Below are positions 12,105 through 55,258 of a stretch of DNA of 64,000 nt, one piece after another. Position 1 is the first letter of the stretch. Every line of letters begins with the position of its first letter. The DNA comes from Lates calcarifer (taxonomy: Eukaryota; Chordata; Actinopteri; Centropomidae), in contig NC_066835.1 of assembly GCF_001640805.2 (NCBI RefSeq), forward strand, positions 9,294,227 to 9,358,226, given 5' to 3'. A program made the position numbers and the translations under genes. Under the pieces are notes generated by a model. That model searched no databases. It was not told the DNA's origin and saw nothing but the letters and a program-made list of their open reading frames with translations.

Positions 12105-13724
12105 TCTGTGAAAAATAGGTGTTTACATCGCATGTGCCGCAAACCAAATTTGTGTATGCGTGTTTTTGTGTGGTTGGGTGCACGTGCATGCATATGGAGT
12201 TGAATGGACACAGCCGCCTCTATGTTCTCTACAGCAGTAAACTGTTGGCTGTTAAGACAGACCGCAATCCCAGTACTGAAAGTCAGTACTCCCTTTGCTC
12301 AGGTCCGTGCTTGTCCCCTCTGCTTCACGTGGTCGTAAAGTGCAGGATAAGGGGAAAACAACGCTTGACTTACACCAATCTGGGGTAAAAGGGTACATAT
12401 TAACCTTATTTGACCAGCTTCACTGGCTGGTCAAGCCTTCAGAAACATGAGAGGAAAAGGTGACGTTCAGTGACACAATGTCATGAGATGCAACTTTTCA
12501 ATCTCTGAAGAGATTCTCTGAACAGTTTTGTATTTGAGAGTCAAAACACCCACTTCCAAACACACGCACACACACACACACGCACCTCTTTGGCTCCTAC
12601 AGAGACCACCTCATTCCCCCCTCTTTCCTGTCATGGAAGGTGCTAATGTTTATCGTCACTCGACACAAACTAGCCGGTGGCCGCTAACGTGCACAGGTCC
12701 CTGCCATTTATCAAAAATATTCAACGTTACGGCTCCATGACTTGCACCCCTGCTGCGATGCCCAACATCTGGTGATCTCTGCCTCCCTCCCCTGAGGTAT
12801 CACAGTAAAATGTTTCCCACCGGCGCATAGTAGAGGAATGAGATTACATAGTTCCTGTCAGAAAAAAACATGAGATGTATGGATAGGGGGAGGTTGAACA
12901 GTTGGATAGGGCCTATTGCTGATCCTGAGTATCTTAAACAGAGGCATTGCCTTGTTGAAGGTATTTAGATGTTATGCCCCTAACCATCCACCATGGTGAT
13001 GTAATCAGAAAGAGGTGTGAAGTCAAACAAGCCATGTTAACTTGTGTTGTTTTGAATCCATATAGAGAAAGTTTCATGGTCCCCTGTGTCCATTTGTGAG
13101 AAGGTATAAGAGAGCTTTCATTGTATGTGTGTTTACAGCTCCTCTACTTTCACAAATGCACAAATTTCTTTGTTTGTATATTTTTTAACATAAATGCTGT
13201 TCTATCTGACCTTCAGGTGTAACAGCAGAGTTGGGGTTATTCTGAAACCCGCTGACACAGGGGGTCAATGTCAGCAGCAATGATGTAAGGAAAATTCATC
13301 ATCTGAGCAGGGGACTAGTGTTTGGACACATTTTTGTTTTAAAAATATATAGCATTTTATTCTACTTAAGTGTCTTTAAGATAATCTTACTTTGGCCAGC
13401 AGGTTCTAAAAATAAAAAAATACGTGCATTTGGCCAAATTCAAATCCAAACTTTATCAGCAACTGGAATTTTTTGAAATTTTTGGTCAAGAGTCAAAATG
13501 AAATTTCTCCACTTTCCTTATGATTACTGAGCCTCATTTGCGTTGTGTGGTTTGACAGTTAAGGATATACACCCATTCACTTTCTTGTCATGAGTTTAGT
13601 TTAGAAAATCGATACAGCTTTCATGTCTGTTGGCTAAAAATGAAGCTAGTTGGCAGTAGCTGGGTAGCACCCAGGAAGTTATTGTGTATTTTACCTCTGT
13701 GGGGTCGTTATCAAGGCCATTGAT

Positions 13725-14045
13725 ATCACTTGGTTCGTTAGTGCTCCTGGCTGCTGCAACAACAGTCGTCAGAGTCACATGAGGCCAAGTGTAAACAACA
13801 GTTGTAGGAGTATTTTGAGTCACATGTGGCAAAGGGTGAAAAGTGTGAATGGTATCATTCACACTTTGATAACAACCAGGCAGAGGTGAATTACCTGGGA
13901 CTCCCCATCAGTTAGTCAGAACTGAAAAAGCCTTTTGAATGAGAGGTGAAACATCTTCAAGTATTTACATCCAAGTCCAGCTGTCCTCAACTTAACCCTT
14001 CTTAGATAAGCATGACCTGGATGACTGGGAATCTTCACAGACATG
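13725..14045. repeat. Interspersed repeat with 'GAGAGGTGAAACATCTTC' core
   Basis: The phrases 'gaactgaaaaagccttttg', 'tgagaggtgaaacatcttc', 'tgacctggatgactgggaat' and 'cttcacagacatgctg' belong to a recurrent fish repeat I know from memory. The boundaries are approximate and the class is not certain. Confidence 0.45.
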
Positions 14046-16839
14046 CTGAGTTAACTGGCTGCCGGCAGTAACTTCATAATCAATGGACATATTGGAGAAT
14101 TGTCCCAGTCCTTGCATCTGACTCTCAAACCAGAAGCAAATAAATGTATTTCCCATTATGCTCAACTATTCTTCTATCCAGGTTGTTGTAAATTAAATAC
14201 CAACTTGGTTAAGGTCCTAATGTTCAGCATTTGTTGGCACTGCCAGGGGTGTTGATTGGTCATTTTTTATCCAGTGCAGTTTGTTCTAAATTTGTCCTGA
14301 TTTTTAGGCAAATATCCAGTGATGTGTCTTTCAGTCAGAGTTAGTTAAGGTCTATTCGAGAGAACTGTCTCCCATTGTTGCAGCAGGTTGGTCACGTTAC
14401 ATAATTTTGCTGGGTTTGAAACTGACACATTGGTAATTCATGCACTGACTACTGTGCATCACACTAAAAAAAGGCAGACAATCAAATGAGTCATGTTATG
14501 CTGAACTAACGAGCAGTATGTATCAGTGTTAGCAGAGGTTTGACATTCGTCAGCAGGGTTTTTGACAACACATGTGGCATATCAGCACCAACACTTCAAA
14601 AGTGTGAAATATGGTGAGAGGAAAACTCCCAAAGTTTGTGTCAACATGTGGCAACAACAAAAACTAATTATTATCGGCTTTATCTATTGTTTTGTGCTGT
14701 AAGGTGTTTCTCCTATTTTGCCCATCCCTTTATACATGCAAAGAAACACAAGCTGGAATTTAAAGTATGTGTTTACTTGTACAAAAACTATAAACAAAGA
14801 CAGAAAGAGGTCTGCAAGACCCTCTAATTGAAAGCAATGTGAAAAACAACCATCATGTTACTAGTAATTAGATCCCACCTGTCTCCAAGGACTCTTGGTG
14901 GAAATACAAGGAAACAGGACAGTAAGACCACGTGCCCCTAAGTAACACAACTCTATACTCCAGATAGCAGATACATTCTGTATCTGTGACTACTCAGCTG
15001 ATTACAGACAAGATGGCATAATTGTTCCCAGGTGAAACAATCGTAATTCTTCTCAACATAAGAGCCGCAGATGCCAGTGAAACACCAGCGGTGCCTTTTA
15101 AGGTCCAATTAAAGTCTTCTCCGCCAGAAAGATAAAACAACTTTGATTACTTTATTGCAGATGTAATAAAACAATACAGTTTGCTTTAATGATGATACAG
15201 ATTTGGACTGGTAGTATTGTTCATTGTGTTGTTCCTTTTGCCATAAATGATGATTAAATATCTGACTCCAAAGAGAGGTTTTCAGCTTTTGTCAGCAACT
15301 GGTTGCACGGAGCATGTGCCTGTGCTGCATCAAAGATAATTTGCATGTGTCTCATTCTATTTGCATTTGTCTTTCTCTAATCAAGACAAATACAAATGGG
15401 TTTTGTTTGCAGTCCAGATTGCAGTTCAACATCCTAACAACTAAAGCTAAAAGTGCTACATTTCTTCCAGATACCACAATTTGTACATATAATTGCACTT
15501 GCGAAAAAATGAATGAATTTTTCTATTTAGTGCCAGCGGTACCTTTGAAAGGGCAAGCCAAAGTCCTTTCCTGATCAAATAAATCAACCTTCATTTTTTA
15601 ATTACAGTCGGATACAATAAAATAACACATCACTCTTTAACCTGTTGTGTTTCTCTCTACAGTACAGTAAGGTCTCAACCTTGAGATAATATACATTGTG
15701 ACTTGGCCTTACAAATAAAATTAAACTGAATTGAGCTGATTTTAGGAGTGATATCAAATGTGATACGCTTATATCCTTGGTAAAAGTTAAACATATGACA
15801 AGATATTTCACCCCGCAGCAGCTCATTACTGTAAACTCAATTAGATTTAGCAATAACACAGACTACATGTTTGACAGCTTTCATTTCTACAGTAAAGTTG
15901 CTGAGTTCATTTGCCTCACATCCCCTACATGACTAAGCGCCAACACAGCAAATACTATCTGTACCCCCATCTTCCGCTTCTTTGACTATTATCACACAGG
16001 CTTGAAATAATCCTTCCGATCCACTCTTTAATCACCAATACATCCCTTCAAGGAGAAGACAAAAGAAATCTGTCAAATATTATTTATTTGCTTCCTGGCT
16101 TGTTTTTCCGGCGTCTGCGGTTAATTTTCTGTGGAATGTGAGGAGCAGCTGTCACTTTAGCACATGAATGGAGCCAGTTTAGTGGCCCAGAGGCATCGGA
16201 GTGGATCAACGGCGGAGGAGGGACAGCTGGGCCTGAGGGGACAATAGCACTCTCAGTTAATCATTAATACTCTTAATGAACAGCAGCCAGGCACCAGAGG
16301 TTCAGTCGACAGTCTCTCCAGAATATTCCGCCTGCAACAGGAGGATGCAGGCAGCCACGGCTTTGCCGGCTGACCCCAAAACTGACACTTGTTGATTGGG
16401 GCCTTTAAAGGGGCTGGAGGAGCTTTAAACTGCTGTCTGTTTGATTACGTTTTACACATCAGCTTTGAGAAAAATGATGTATATCATACCTATCATACCA
16501 TCACCTATATGTAAGTGTTGCTATCGCTACATAGCCAACGTTAGTTTTACTTACTTAGGAGTCTAGAGAAATGTTGCAAGTTGAAGTACAAACTTGTATC
16601 ACAGGATGGGCCAGGACAGAGCTAGCTGGTTAGCATACTAACTTCAGTAGCTATCTCTACAACACAATACACAGATGTCTTTAACATAATGTCAAAACTG
16701 TTATTTCTTTACATTCTGTTGATAATTTTAGTTAATTTTGGACTGTTTTAAATTAAGATTCTTACATAAAGCACCTTTAAGCTTGAAGCTAAAGCCAGCC
16801 AAAGACAAGACGCCAGGCAGTTACTGCACCTGTCCAAGA

Positions 16840-16930
16840 CATAGTTAAAGCATGAAACTCCCATCAATTTTCCCATCAACTTTCTGCAAGAAACCAAGCA
16901 AGTGTATTCCCCAAAATGTCAAACTATTCC
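16840..16930. repeat. Fragment of the same fold-back repeat
   Basis: 'ctgcaagaaaccaagcaag' followed by 'tattccccaaaatgtcaaac' and 'tattccc' matches the terminal part of the element at 41403-41825. The preceding 300 bases contain weaker related phrases (gctagctggttagcatact). Confidence 0.5.
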
Positions 16931-17329
16931 CTTATGGTGCTATTCCACAAAATGGGGGATTGCCTACAGTTATAAACCGGTTAAGGACACAGTTAATTTT
17001 GCACAGATAAGTTGGTCTGCTGATAGAGCAGGTGCATAATAGTTCCTCAAGCATTAAAAGCAGTGTCATTGCTCATCAGTGTAACCACTGGTGTAAAAAA
17101 AAGACACAATCTCACTAAAACTGATATGTTAAAATAGCCTGAAACCTAATCAATAATATATTGTTTGTTTCCATTAACTTATTTCCTTGGTTTTTGCCGT
17201 AATGTGTTAAGAAAGCCACCAAACAACCTGAGATGTTACTGGAAGATAAATGAGCTTCTAAAGGGGAGCAGATGTTGGCTAGAGGTCTCATTTGAATGTT
17301 ACACTGATCCTCTGTTTATGTTTGTGTGG

Positions 17330-17330
17330 A

Positions 17331-17367
<37 letters not shown>

Positions 17368-17390
17368 GAGAGAGAGGGAGAGAGGGAGAA
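17330..17390. repeat. (TG)n(AG)n compound microsatellite
   Basis: TG then AG with GGGAG interruptions. Confidence 0.95.
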
Positions 17391-18091
17391 AGACTGTGTT
17401 TGTGTGTCTGCGTTTGTGACCACATGAATTTGTATGTAAGTGTGTGTCTGCACGTGGCTGTGAGTCCAGCCCAGCCCTCCCCATCGGCAGAGGTGGCAGG
17501 TGTTCCTGTGTCCCCTAAAAGAGCAGGTTTTTATGTTGCCTCCTCAAGTTAGTGGCTTGGTTGCCATGGCGATGCCCCAACAGAAAGAGGCTTGTGTCTG
17601 GGGGCCGGTGCCGGGGAGAAGAAGAGGACAAGGGAAGAGGAGAGAAGGGGCTTTACTTGAAGCCACACACTATGGACTTCATTCTGGCTTGACAAAAAAG
17701 AGGACGAGAGGAAAATCAAGTCAGTGACACAAAACAGGCTCGGTTTGTCTGCTGGCGTCGTGCTGGCCTCGGTCTTTGCGCTCAAAATGTCGCTTAAATA
17801 TTAAACTGCTGATGAGAGGATAAGATTGGACTCACATGAAACAGTGCGGCCTAAGTGATGCTTGTAAATCCCGACAATGGGATTGAGAACTTAAAAAGGA
17901 ATCCAATATCACACATCCTATCAGATTCCTCCCCAGGTGTGACATCTGTCTGCCTAAAGACCTCTGCCCATTACAACTCTACCCTATGCCTTGTGGCACA
18001 GACATCCCCCTCTATTTAAGTGGGATGTGGTAGACAGGCCCATAATCAATCTCTCCCCCTCTCTCTGTATGTGTGTATGTGTATATCTTCT

Positions 18092-18092
18092 G

Positions 18093-18127
<35 letters not shown>

Positions 18128-18140
18128 GGTGGGTGGGTGT
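18092..18140. repeat. (CT)n(TG)n(GGGT)n compound repeat
   Basis: CT tract, TG tract, then three GGGT units. Confidence 0.95.
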
Positions 18141-18354
18141 AAGGAGATCTGGGAGAGACTGGGAGTCACCTGTCCCTTGTTGGCCTCTCTCGTCCCCCTC
18201 GGGAGGGCTGTAATTCTTTTTTGGCTGGGCTGATCAGCAGCTGCCACGCGCACACACACACAGAGACACACATACAGGCATAAAGGCAAACAGACACAAA
18301 CGTCGTACATTTTCTTTAACTGCTCAGAGTTAAAGACTGAGTTGGCCTTTTTTT

Positions 18355-18370
18355 GGGGGGGGGGGGGGGG
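18355..18370. repeat. G homopolymer
   Basis: Run of 16 G directly after a T run; a likely site of length error. Confidence 0.9.
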
Positions 18371-19449
18371 CTCAAAAGCAGCAGCACATTATGACTCAGA
18401 CCACATACTTTGGTAAATGCCTGATGTCATATTATCACTGTATGGACCACAAAATTCATGATCACTGTGAGTAACATTGATTCCAGGGTGATAAAATACC
18501 TTGAATCTGTTCAACTCTGAGCCAAAGAAATCTTTTTTCAAGTCTTTTATCTCCCCTCTCTTTCTTTATTATTGCAAAGGATACAAATTATTATGTGTAA
18601 CATGGACAGGTTACTCATAGTGATGAACCCACAGCGAATTATCACCCAATTGCTAATTCTCTCAGCTCTACAGAGCGTTTCAGCATCTTTCAGTTCTTTG
18701 TTTTAGTTTTCTGGACGGCCACTTTACTGTCCAGCCAAAGCAGGTAATTATCTCCAGTGAAAAAGCTCTGATGAACCTACTGTATGCTGCATGACTAGCT
18801 GGTGATCATAGCGGAGCATGTTGCAGTCAAGGAGCCAGATGTTTTCTGGAGGAGAGACCAAAAACAGAGCTAAGAGGAGAGTGAATACTGGATTTACATT
18901 ACTCCGGCGGCCAGAAGCTTGAGTCCAAATGAGCGCTCATACTGATTTTTGAGATTTTGCCTTAACGACGAAAAGAACTTTAGTGTAAACTCAGTTTGAA
19001 GAAATTCAATCAAACACCAGCCCAATCATGAGTGATAAATAATGGCAAGAAAGAAACCCATGAGAGCAAGCAGCACTGCCTCTCTCTACTGATATTTGAC
19101 TCCCTATCTGGTCTCACTTAATCCTGAAGAATGAGTAGTTCTGCCACAACACACCTTGCACTGTCTTACCACAACAACAGTCAAAACACCCTTTTTTTTT
19201 AAGTATCACTTGATAATAAAATGTAAAGGAGTGGCCCTGTCAAGCAGCATTCCTTCATGCTATGGACGCCAGTGGCAGATTCTTAGGAATACCGAGCTGA
19301 AATGCCAGTGTGGCTGTTAGGCTTTGCAGCAACTTGTGTTTCTTCACAGTCATTTGGGATTGTTAAATATTTTGATAAGGAGTGACCACAAGACCTTCTT
19401 TAATCTTTGCTTGGAGACTGGAGAGTGACTAAGACTGTTTATCTAAGTT

Positions 19450-20030
19450 CTGTACTTGAGAACACTTGTCAATTACTTCATTATTTTCATTTAATGCTAC
19501 TTCACACTTCTACTCCAAATGAAATGTTACACTTTTCATCCCACTATATTTATGTAGCATCTTAAATTACTGGTTACTCAAATTAACATTTAACTTAAAG
19601 ATCATTTGAAAAGTTTATGAGACACAGTGTAATATAGTTATTGAAGATTAAGACAGTGCTCCCCAGCCTTTTTGGTTTGTGACTCATTATAAAAACACTT
19701 TCTGTTTGGGGCTCCTTTTCACATTTCAGATGTCTATGAAATGTTAGCCGCTCCACCAGACAGAGATTTATCCTTTTGGAGGCCTGACGCAGAGGCTGGA
19801 AACCACATAATTAATTTACAGGATAAAGTTAAAACAGCTCTGAATCAAACAGAAACAACAGTAAAATGCTGCTTACTCGTTTATACATTATCAGTATAAA
19901 TAACCTCATAATGCCAAACAAAATATATCACTCACAGGAACAACTTTTTTCTTCAGAATGAGCACTTTTATCTAAGTACTTTACATTTTGCTTTCTCTAC
20001 TTTTACTTAAGTGGGACTCTTAGTGACACT
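19450..20030. repeat. Cluster of diverged teleost repeat fragments
   Basis: 'catttaatgctacttcaca' with 'cttctactccaaatgaaa' (about 19488-19530), 'ccccagcctttttggtttgt' (19660s) and 'ctacttttacttaagtggga' (about 19998) are typical phrases of common fish repeats. They probably represent separate or nested old insertions. Confidence 0.4.
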
Positions 20031-21710
20031 TACTGATTAACACACCATTGATACTGATATCAAAGAATAACATTAAATAGCAGCTACATGAAAATTAAAT
20101 GACAAAATTAGAAATGCGCTGATTGAATAACATTTTGGTAAATATACCGTAAGTCATGTAATATACATTAGCACATTTGAAGCAAGATGTCCAAAAATGA
20201 AGATGACGTTTGTTCTTCTACTTCACTGTGACTGCTTCTTGACAGAAATCTAAAATAATGTATAATTTTAATCAAATTAGACTAGTTATCAATTAGATTA
20301 CAAATGATAAAAATAAATGTTGAAAAATTACAAATAAAGTATTTAAAAGATTATTTACCAGTTTTATGAAGTGTGAAGTAATCTTTCATTTTCCATCTTG
20401 TCCATGTTTGCTTGGGAATTGTCAGTACAGAGTATTCCAGCTCATGTATTGTTCATACTGCAACCTCAAGAACTTGAGAAAAAGCACAAGATTAAACATT
20501 AAATTATGTTCTGTCCATGGTGTTCCCAGAACAGGATGTTCATAATTGGACCATCCTGTTCCTGCATCTTTTCTGAAATGATTTCCCTGTGTGAGCCCCA
20601 TCAAGGTAAACACAAGACGAACACATGCTGTGGAAACTTGAAAAAAAGCCTATGTGTCAGATTTTGACTAATCAATGACTGTTGCAGGAGATTATATAGA
20701 ACAGCCACAGTATTTCAGAATGTGTGTTTGTGAATGTTTGAGGTGTGTGTCTCTCTGTCTCATCATATACCGCACACAATGGATCTAATTGGTTTGTTCT
20801 CTAGTCAAACAAGAAGTATGCATGCTAATGTATTCAATCTGGGCAATGGTTCTCAGAGCTGATTTCACATGAACAATAATGATGAAAAAATGTAAATGCC
20901 CACATTTACTGTAATTGGTCTTGGGCACATTGTGTGCATTGTGTGTTTTGTGATGCAAATGGTTTAAATTTGAGGTTGCCTATAAAGTTGGGCAGGGGGA
21001 TTGTCATACATACTTCCATGTCATTATCTCCCTTAGTTTTACCTTTTCAATGGAAATCAGTGGATTCTACAAGCAGCCTGCAAGACAGGTCTGCATGTAA
21101 ATCATAGCACTGGGGGAATGTCCTTCCTCTGATCTTCTGTGCATTTCTAATACCCTCCCTCCAATGAAGTTATGATAATAGAGCTTGGTTACACTCCTTC
21201 AATTGACTATTCATTGGGATAATCTAACATCAAGTCTTGTCATGTCTAAACCGTGTCTGGCATGAAAGGAAGAAAAAGTGAAACCCAAACTTTATGTCAG
21301 AGTTTGAGGAACTTTAATTGTTTTAAATATTTACACCAAATATGTAATAGTTAGAATTTAAAACATAAATAAAAAAAAATAAAACCTAACTAATCAAATA
21401 CATTAAAGAAAATTAAAAAATATTAATTGAAGTTGATAAAACCAATAAATTAAAGTGCATAAAATGTTATTTTTGTAAGTTTGAGGTTTTAAGAATTGAC
21501 AATAAAATGTATTTAATATTGCAGTTATTCATGATAAACTCCTTCTTATAATAACTTGTACGGTTAGTATGTTTTGCATATAAGTTGTTTGTAAATTTTA
21601 TAAATTGAAACTGAACAATTCACATCTCTTTTTGAGTAATTCTATTCTATAATTATAAGAAAGTTTCTAATTATTATTGTCAATATCATTATTGTTGTTG
21701 TCCACACATC

Positions 21711-21723
21711 ATCATTATTATTA

Positions 21724-21759
<36 letters not shown>

Positions 21760-21784
21760 GTAGTAGTAGTAGTAGTAGTAGTAT
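21711..21784. repeat. (ATT)n(AGT)n trinucleotide repeat
   Basis: ATT repeat passing into AGT repeat, upstream of the CDK6 promoter region. Confidence 0.95.
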
Positions 21785-22029
21785 TAATTGACTGGTAAAA
21801 TTTAAGAGTTTTTCCATCTTTTGCTGTGAATTTATCAAAGATATATCCTGATGAAGATGATGATACTTTGCAGAATTTTCTATATTTTCACAATAAAAAA
21901 GTTTACCATCTAGTAGCCCACACGGCCATCATGCTTGTTGATAGGCAGCATGGAGCTTTTTGCAAACGACCACCCGAGCAGAGGGGTCCTCCAGCCACAG
22001 ATCAAGCCACCGGGCCTTGAACCTGACCT

Positions 22030-22893
22030 CTCAGGACCATCTAGGGCGAGCTTGTCACATCGCATCCCCGCTGGCACTTTGTTGCCGCGCAGGAGTTCCT
22101 CAGTGGTTTGAGGGGTAGATAGATAGTGTGGCCGTCCATCCAATAAACCTCCCCTCTCTCTCTCTCTGTGTCCCCTCCCCGATCCCCGCGGTGCTCCCGG
22201 TTTTGACACAGGAGACAAAACCCGCGGAGAGGACTGTGAATGGTAAAGCACCGAGGAGGCCGAGGGAGAGCAAAAAGGAGGCGGTGAGCCTTTGTAGTCG
22301 GGGAGGAATGCGGAAATGTCCCCGCTCCGTGTCAAACCTCTCTGAAGGGGGTCAGGCCACATTCAGCCGGCGTGGGAAAGCCAGGCAGAGACGAAGCTCA
22401 CACAGACGAGCGGGGCTGCAGTTGCATAGGCCTGAACCGGGGATATATGGAAGAGAGAAAAAAAAGAAGAAAGAAAGAAAGGAGAAAATCCAAAGAAGAG
22501 CGTGGTTTCGGAGGGCTATATCACGCGTTTGCCTTTGTCCTATGACCCCCCCAACCATCCTACAACCCCCTTCCCCTCCACACCCCCTGCGCTCAGTTGC
22601 AGTGAGAGTGTGTGAGCACAACCCTCCACCACCACCACTCCTCCTCCTCCTCCACCCCCCCCCCCCCCCCCTCGTTTGAGTGTCTCTGCCGCTGGGCTGG
22701 TGCAGTCTGAGGGGATGGGGGGTTAGAGCCTGCACCGTCCAACTACCTGTGTGGCCCCCGCATGGTGGAGTGGAGGACAGTGGGACAGGGATGCGTTTGA
22801 TGCAGGACATCTTACCCGAGAGACACGAATGCTTCCTCAGCATTTTATCGGACATGCCGACGTTACGACATTTTATTGACAACATAAAAAAAG
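22030..22893 (+). promoter_or_regulatory. cdk6: Probable CDK6 promoter / CpG-rich region and first non-coding exon
   Basis: This is the most GC- and CpG-rich stretch in the window, directly upstream of CDK6, with AT-rich flanks. It ends in a consensus donor (AAAAAAAG then gtaaac at 22894). A good acceptor, with tract ccatctgtgtctccctg and then tctag, ends at 23741, upstream of the CDK6 ATG. Human CDK6 has a non-coding first exon in a CpG island, so a spliced 5' UTR is plausible. The transcription start itself cannot be seen. Confidence 0.45.
22655..22671. repeat. C homopolymer after (CTC)n
   Basis: Run of about 17 C in the GC-rich CDK6 5' region. Confidence 0.9.
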
Positions 22894-23741
22894 GTAAACA
22901 CTGAAAAGTGTGTGTGTGGGGGGGTATTTGTGCAGAATTTGATGGCAAAAATATCTTTGTGAGGCTGGAAATGTTGCTTTACTGTCCAATATTATTATAA
23001 AAACGGAAATGTGCAATTGTCGGATTTTTTAGTATTACTTTAATTGGGCTGTTCAACTCCATGCACAATAAAATTATAATAAATTAGGGGAAGGCGTCAA
23101 AGCTGATGAAAACACCTTCAAAACTCTGCTACTAAATTGTTTTACATATTTACAACGATTTGAGGCTTGAAAGGCGAGTTTTACAGGGTTTTAAAAGGAC
23201 TGTTGCTGTAGGAAGTTCAGACAATGCAATCAGTAGACAACCACGTGCTCGCCAAGTTTGTGTCGCCTCAAACATAAACTTTGATACAACAGGACAGGGT
23301 AAGCAGTTAGCTAGTTATTTTACGAAGCTAAAACAGCTCGGTGTGTAATGTTTGTGCTCTCTTTTTGCGTGTTCTCTTTAAATGTTCTTGTTTAATTTCC
23401 TTTTAACAGAGTAAGACAGCCCACATGAGCCAAACTTCAGCAACACTCCATGTGAAGTGAATTTTTTGAACGCACGAGACAGTTTGTTTAACGCAAAGCT
23501 AGCTTATAAAGGAGGCTAATTTGGCTAATTTGAATTATTTTACATTACTTTGTGTTAGGGGTAGGAGGACATGAGTTGCTATGCGTAATAGGAGGAGGAG
23601 TGGACGTTGGGACGCAGCGCTGCTCTTGTGTTGATAGTCGGAATAAAACATGACAGTCCTGTTATTGCCTACCTGGAGCACAGTTTGACCATATCTGACA
23701 AAGATGGTGTCTTCCTCCATCTGTGTCTCCCTGTCATCTAG

Positions 23742-23862
23742 GCATTGCATGTGCCAACTTTTTTCTGTGAATATGCCTTTGTGAGAAACTCTCTGGCTCG
23801 TCACCCTCGCCGGGATTCCCCGCAATATTTTCAACAAGAGACAAGAAAAAAAATTCTGCAAA
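23742..23862 (+). other. cdk6: Putative CDK6 5' UTR part of exon 2
   Basis: The sequence runs from the proposed acceptor (tag at 23739-23741) to the CDK6 initiator. The start context is aaaATGG, with A at -3 and G at +4, which is strong. The acceptor is inferred from its pyrimidine tract only. Confidence 0.35.
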
Positions 23863-54810
<30,948 letters not shown>

Positions 54811-54840
54811 CGGTCCTCCTTCACCCTTAATCATCCCATA

Positions 54841-55258
54841 CAGTGTCTATAAAAAGCATTCAACTCACTGCTTCATAGTCTGCTTCATGTTTTATTGTTT
54901 TTACAGCGTTAAATCAAAGTGTGTTAATTAACATTTTTTGACACTGGTCAACAGATAATTCTTAAATGTCAAAATGAAAACAAATCTGTAGACACTGATG
55001 ATGTTCAAGAACAAATATAGAACATAACGTGTGATTAAAAAGGTATTCACCCTAATGCGCTCCATACTCACATTTAATAGTTAAGATTTCAATGTCATTT
55101 AGGCCCATTTGTAAAGATTTGTTTTCTCTTTGACGTTAAGGAGACTTTTTTCTGATCAGTGTCAAAAAAGCTTAATCAACTGTGATTCCATGTTGTATAT
55201 AAACTCAAAAGCAAAACATGAAATAGACCAAGGAGACAAATACTTTTTATAGTCAATG
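54841..55258. mobile_element. TA-flanked MITE (Tc1/mariner-type, non-autonomous)
   Basis: A 418-bp element bounded by TA on both sides (54839-54840 and 55259-55260), with imperfect terminal inverted repeats. The left end reads cagtgtctataaaaagcatt. The right end, reverse-complemented, reads cattgactataaaaagtatt. About 18 of the first 22 positions match when the flanking A is included. It has no coding capacity. The TA duplication suggests mobilisation by a Tc1/mariner-class transposase. The 'ctataaaaagtattcacc'-type end is one I recall from fish repeats. It lies inside the CDK6 3' UTR. Confidence 0.75.

Larger units (their letters stand above)
6829..21990. other. Intergenic region between HEPACAM2 and CDK6
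   Basis: About 15 kb between the divergent 5' ends of HEPACAM2 and CDK6. Open frames here are short and mostly low complexity (poly-Cys/Val or poly-Thr/His from CA/TG arrays). It contains many microsatellites, pyrimidine-rich DNA at about 9780-10070, and several fragments of interspersed repeats (listed separately). A less repetitive, GC-richer block lies at about 16000-16450. No gene was recognised. Confidence 0.65.

Noticed and set aside
12408..12433. ttgaccagc / gctggtcaa inverted repeat
   Set aside because: A short 9-bp stem with no T-run, transposon end or RNA family match; probably chance.
22128..22948. Overlapping 183- and 198-codon open frames on both strands
   Set aside because: GC-rich promoter DNA has few stops. 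Both contain poly-Pro/Gly and simple-repeat stretches, and no homology is evident.
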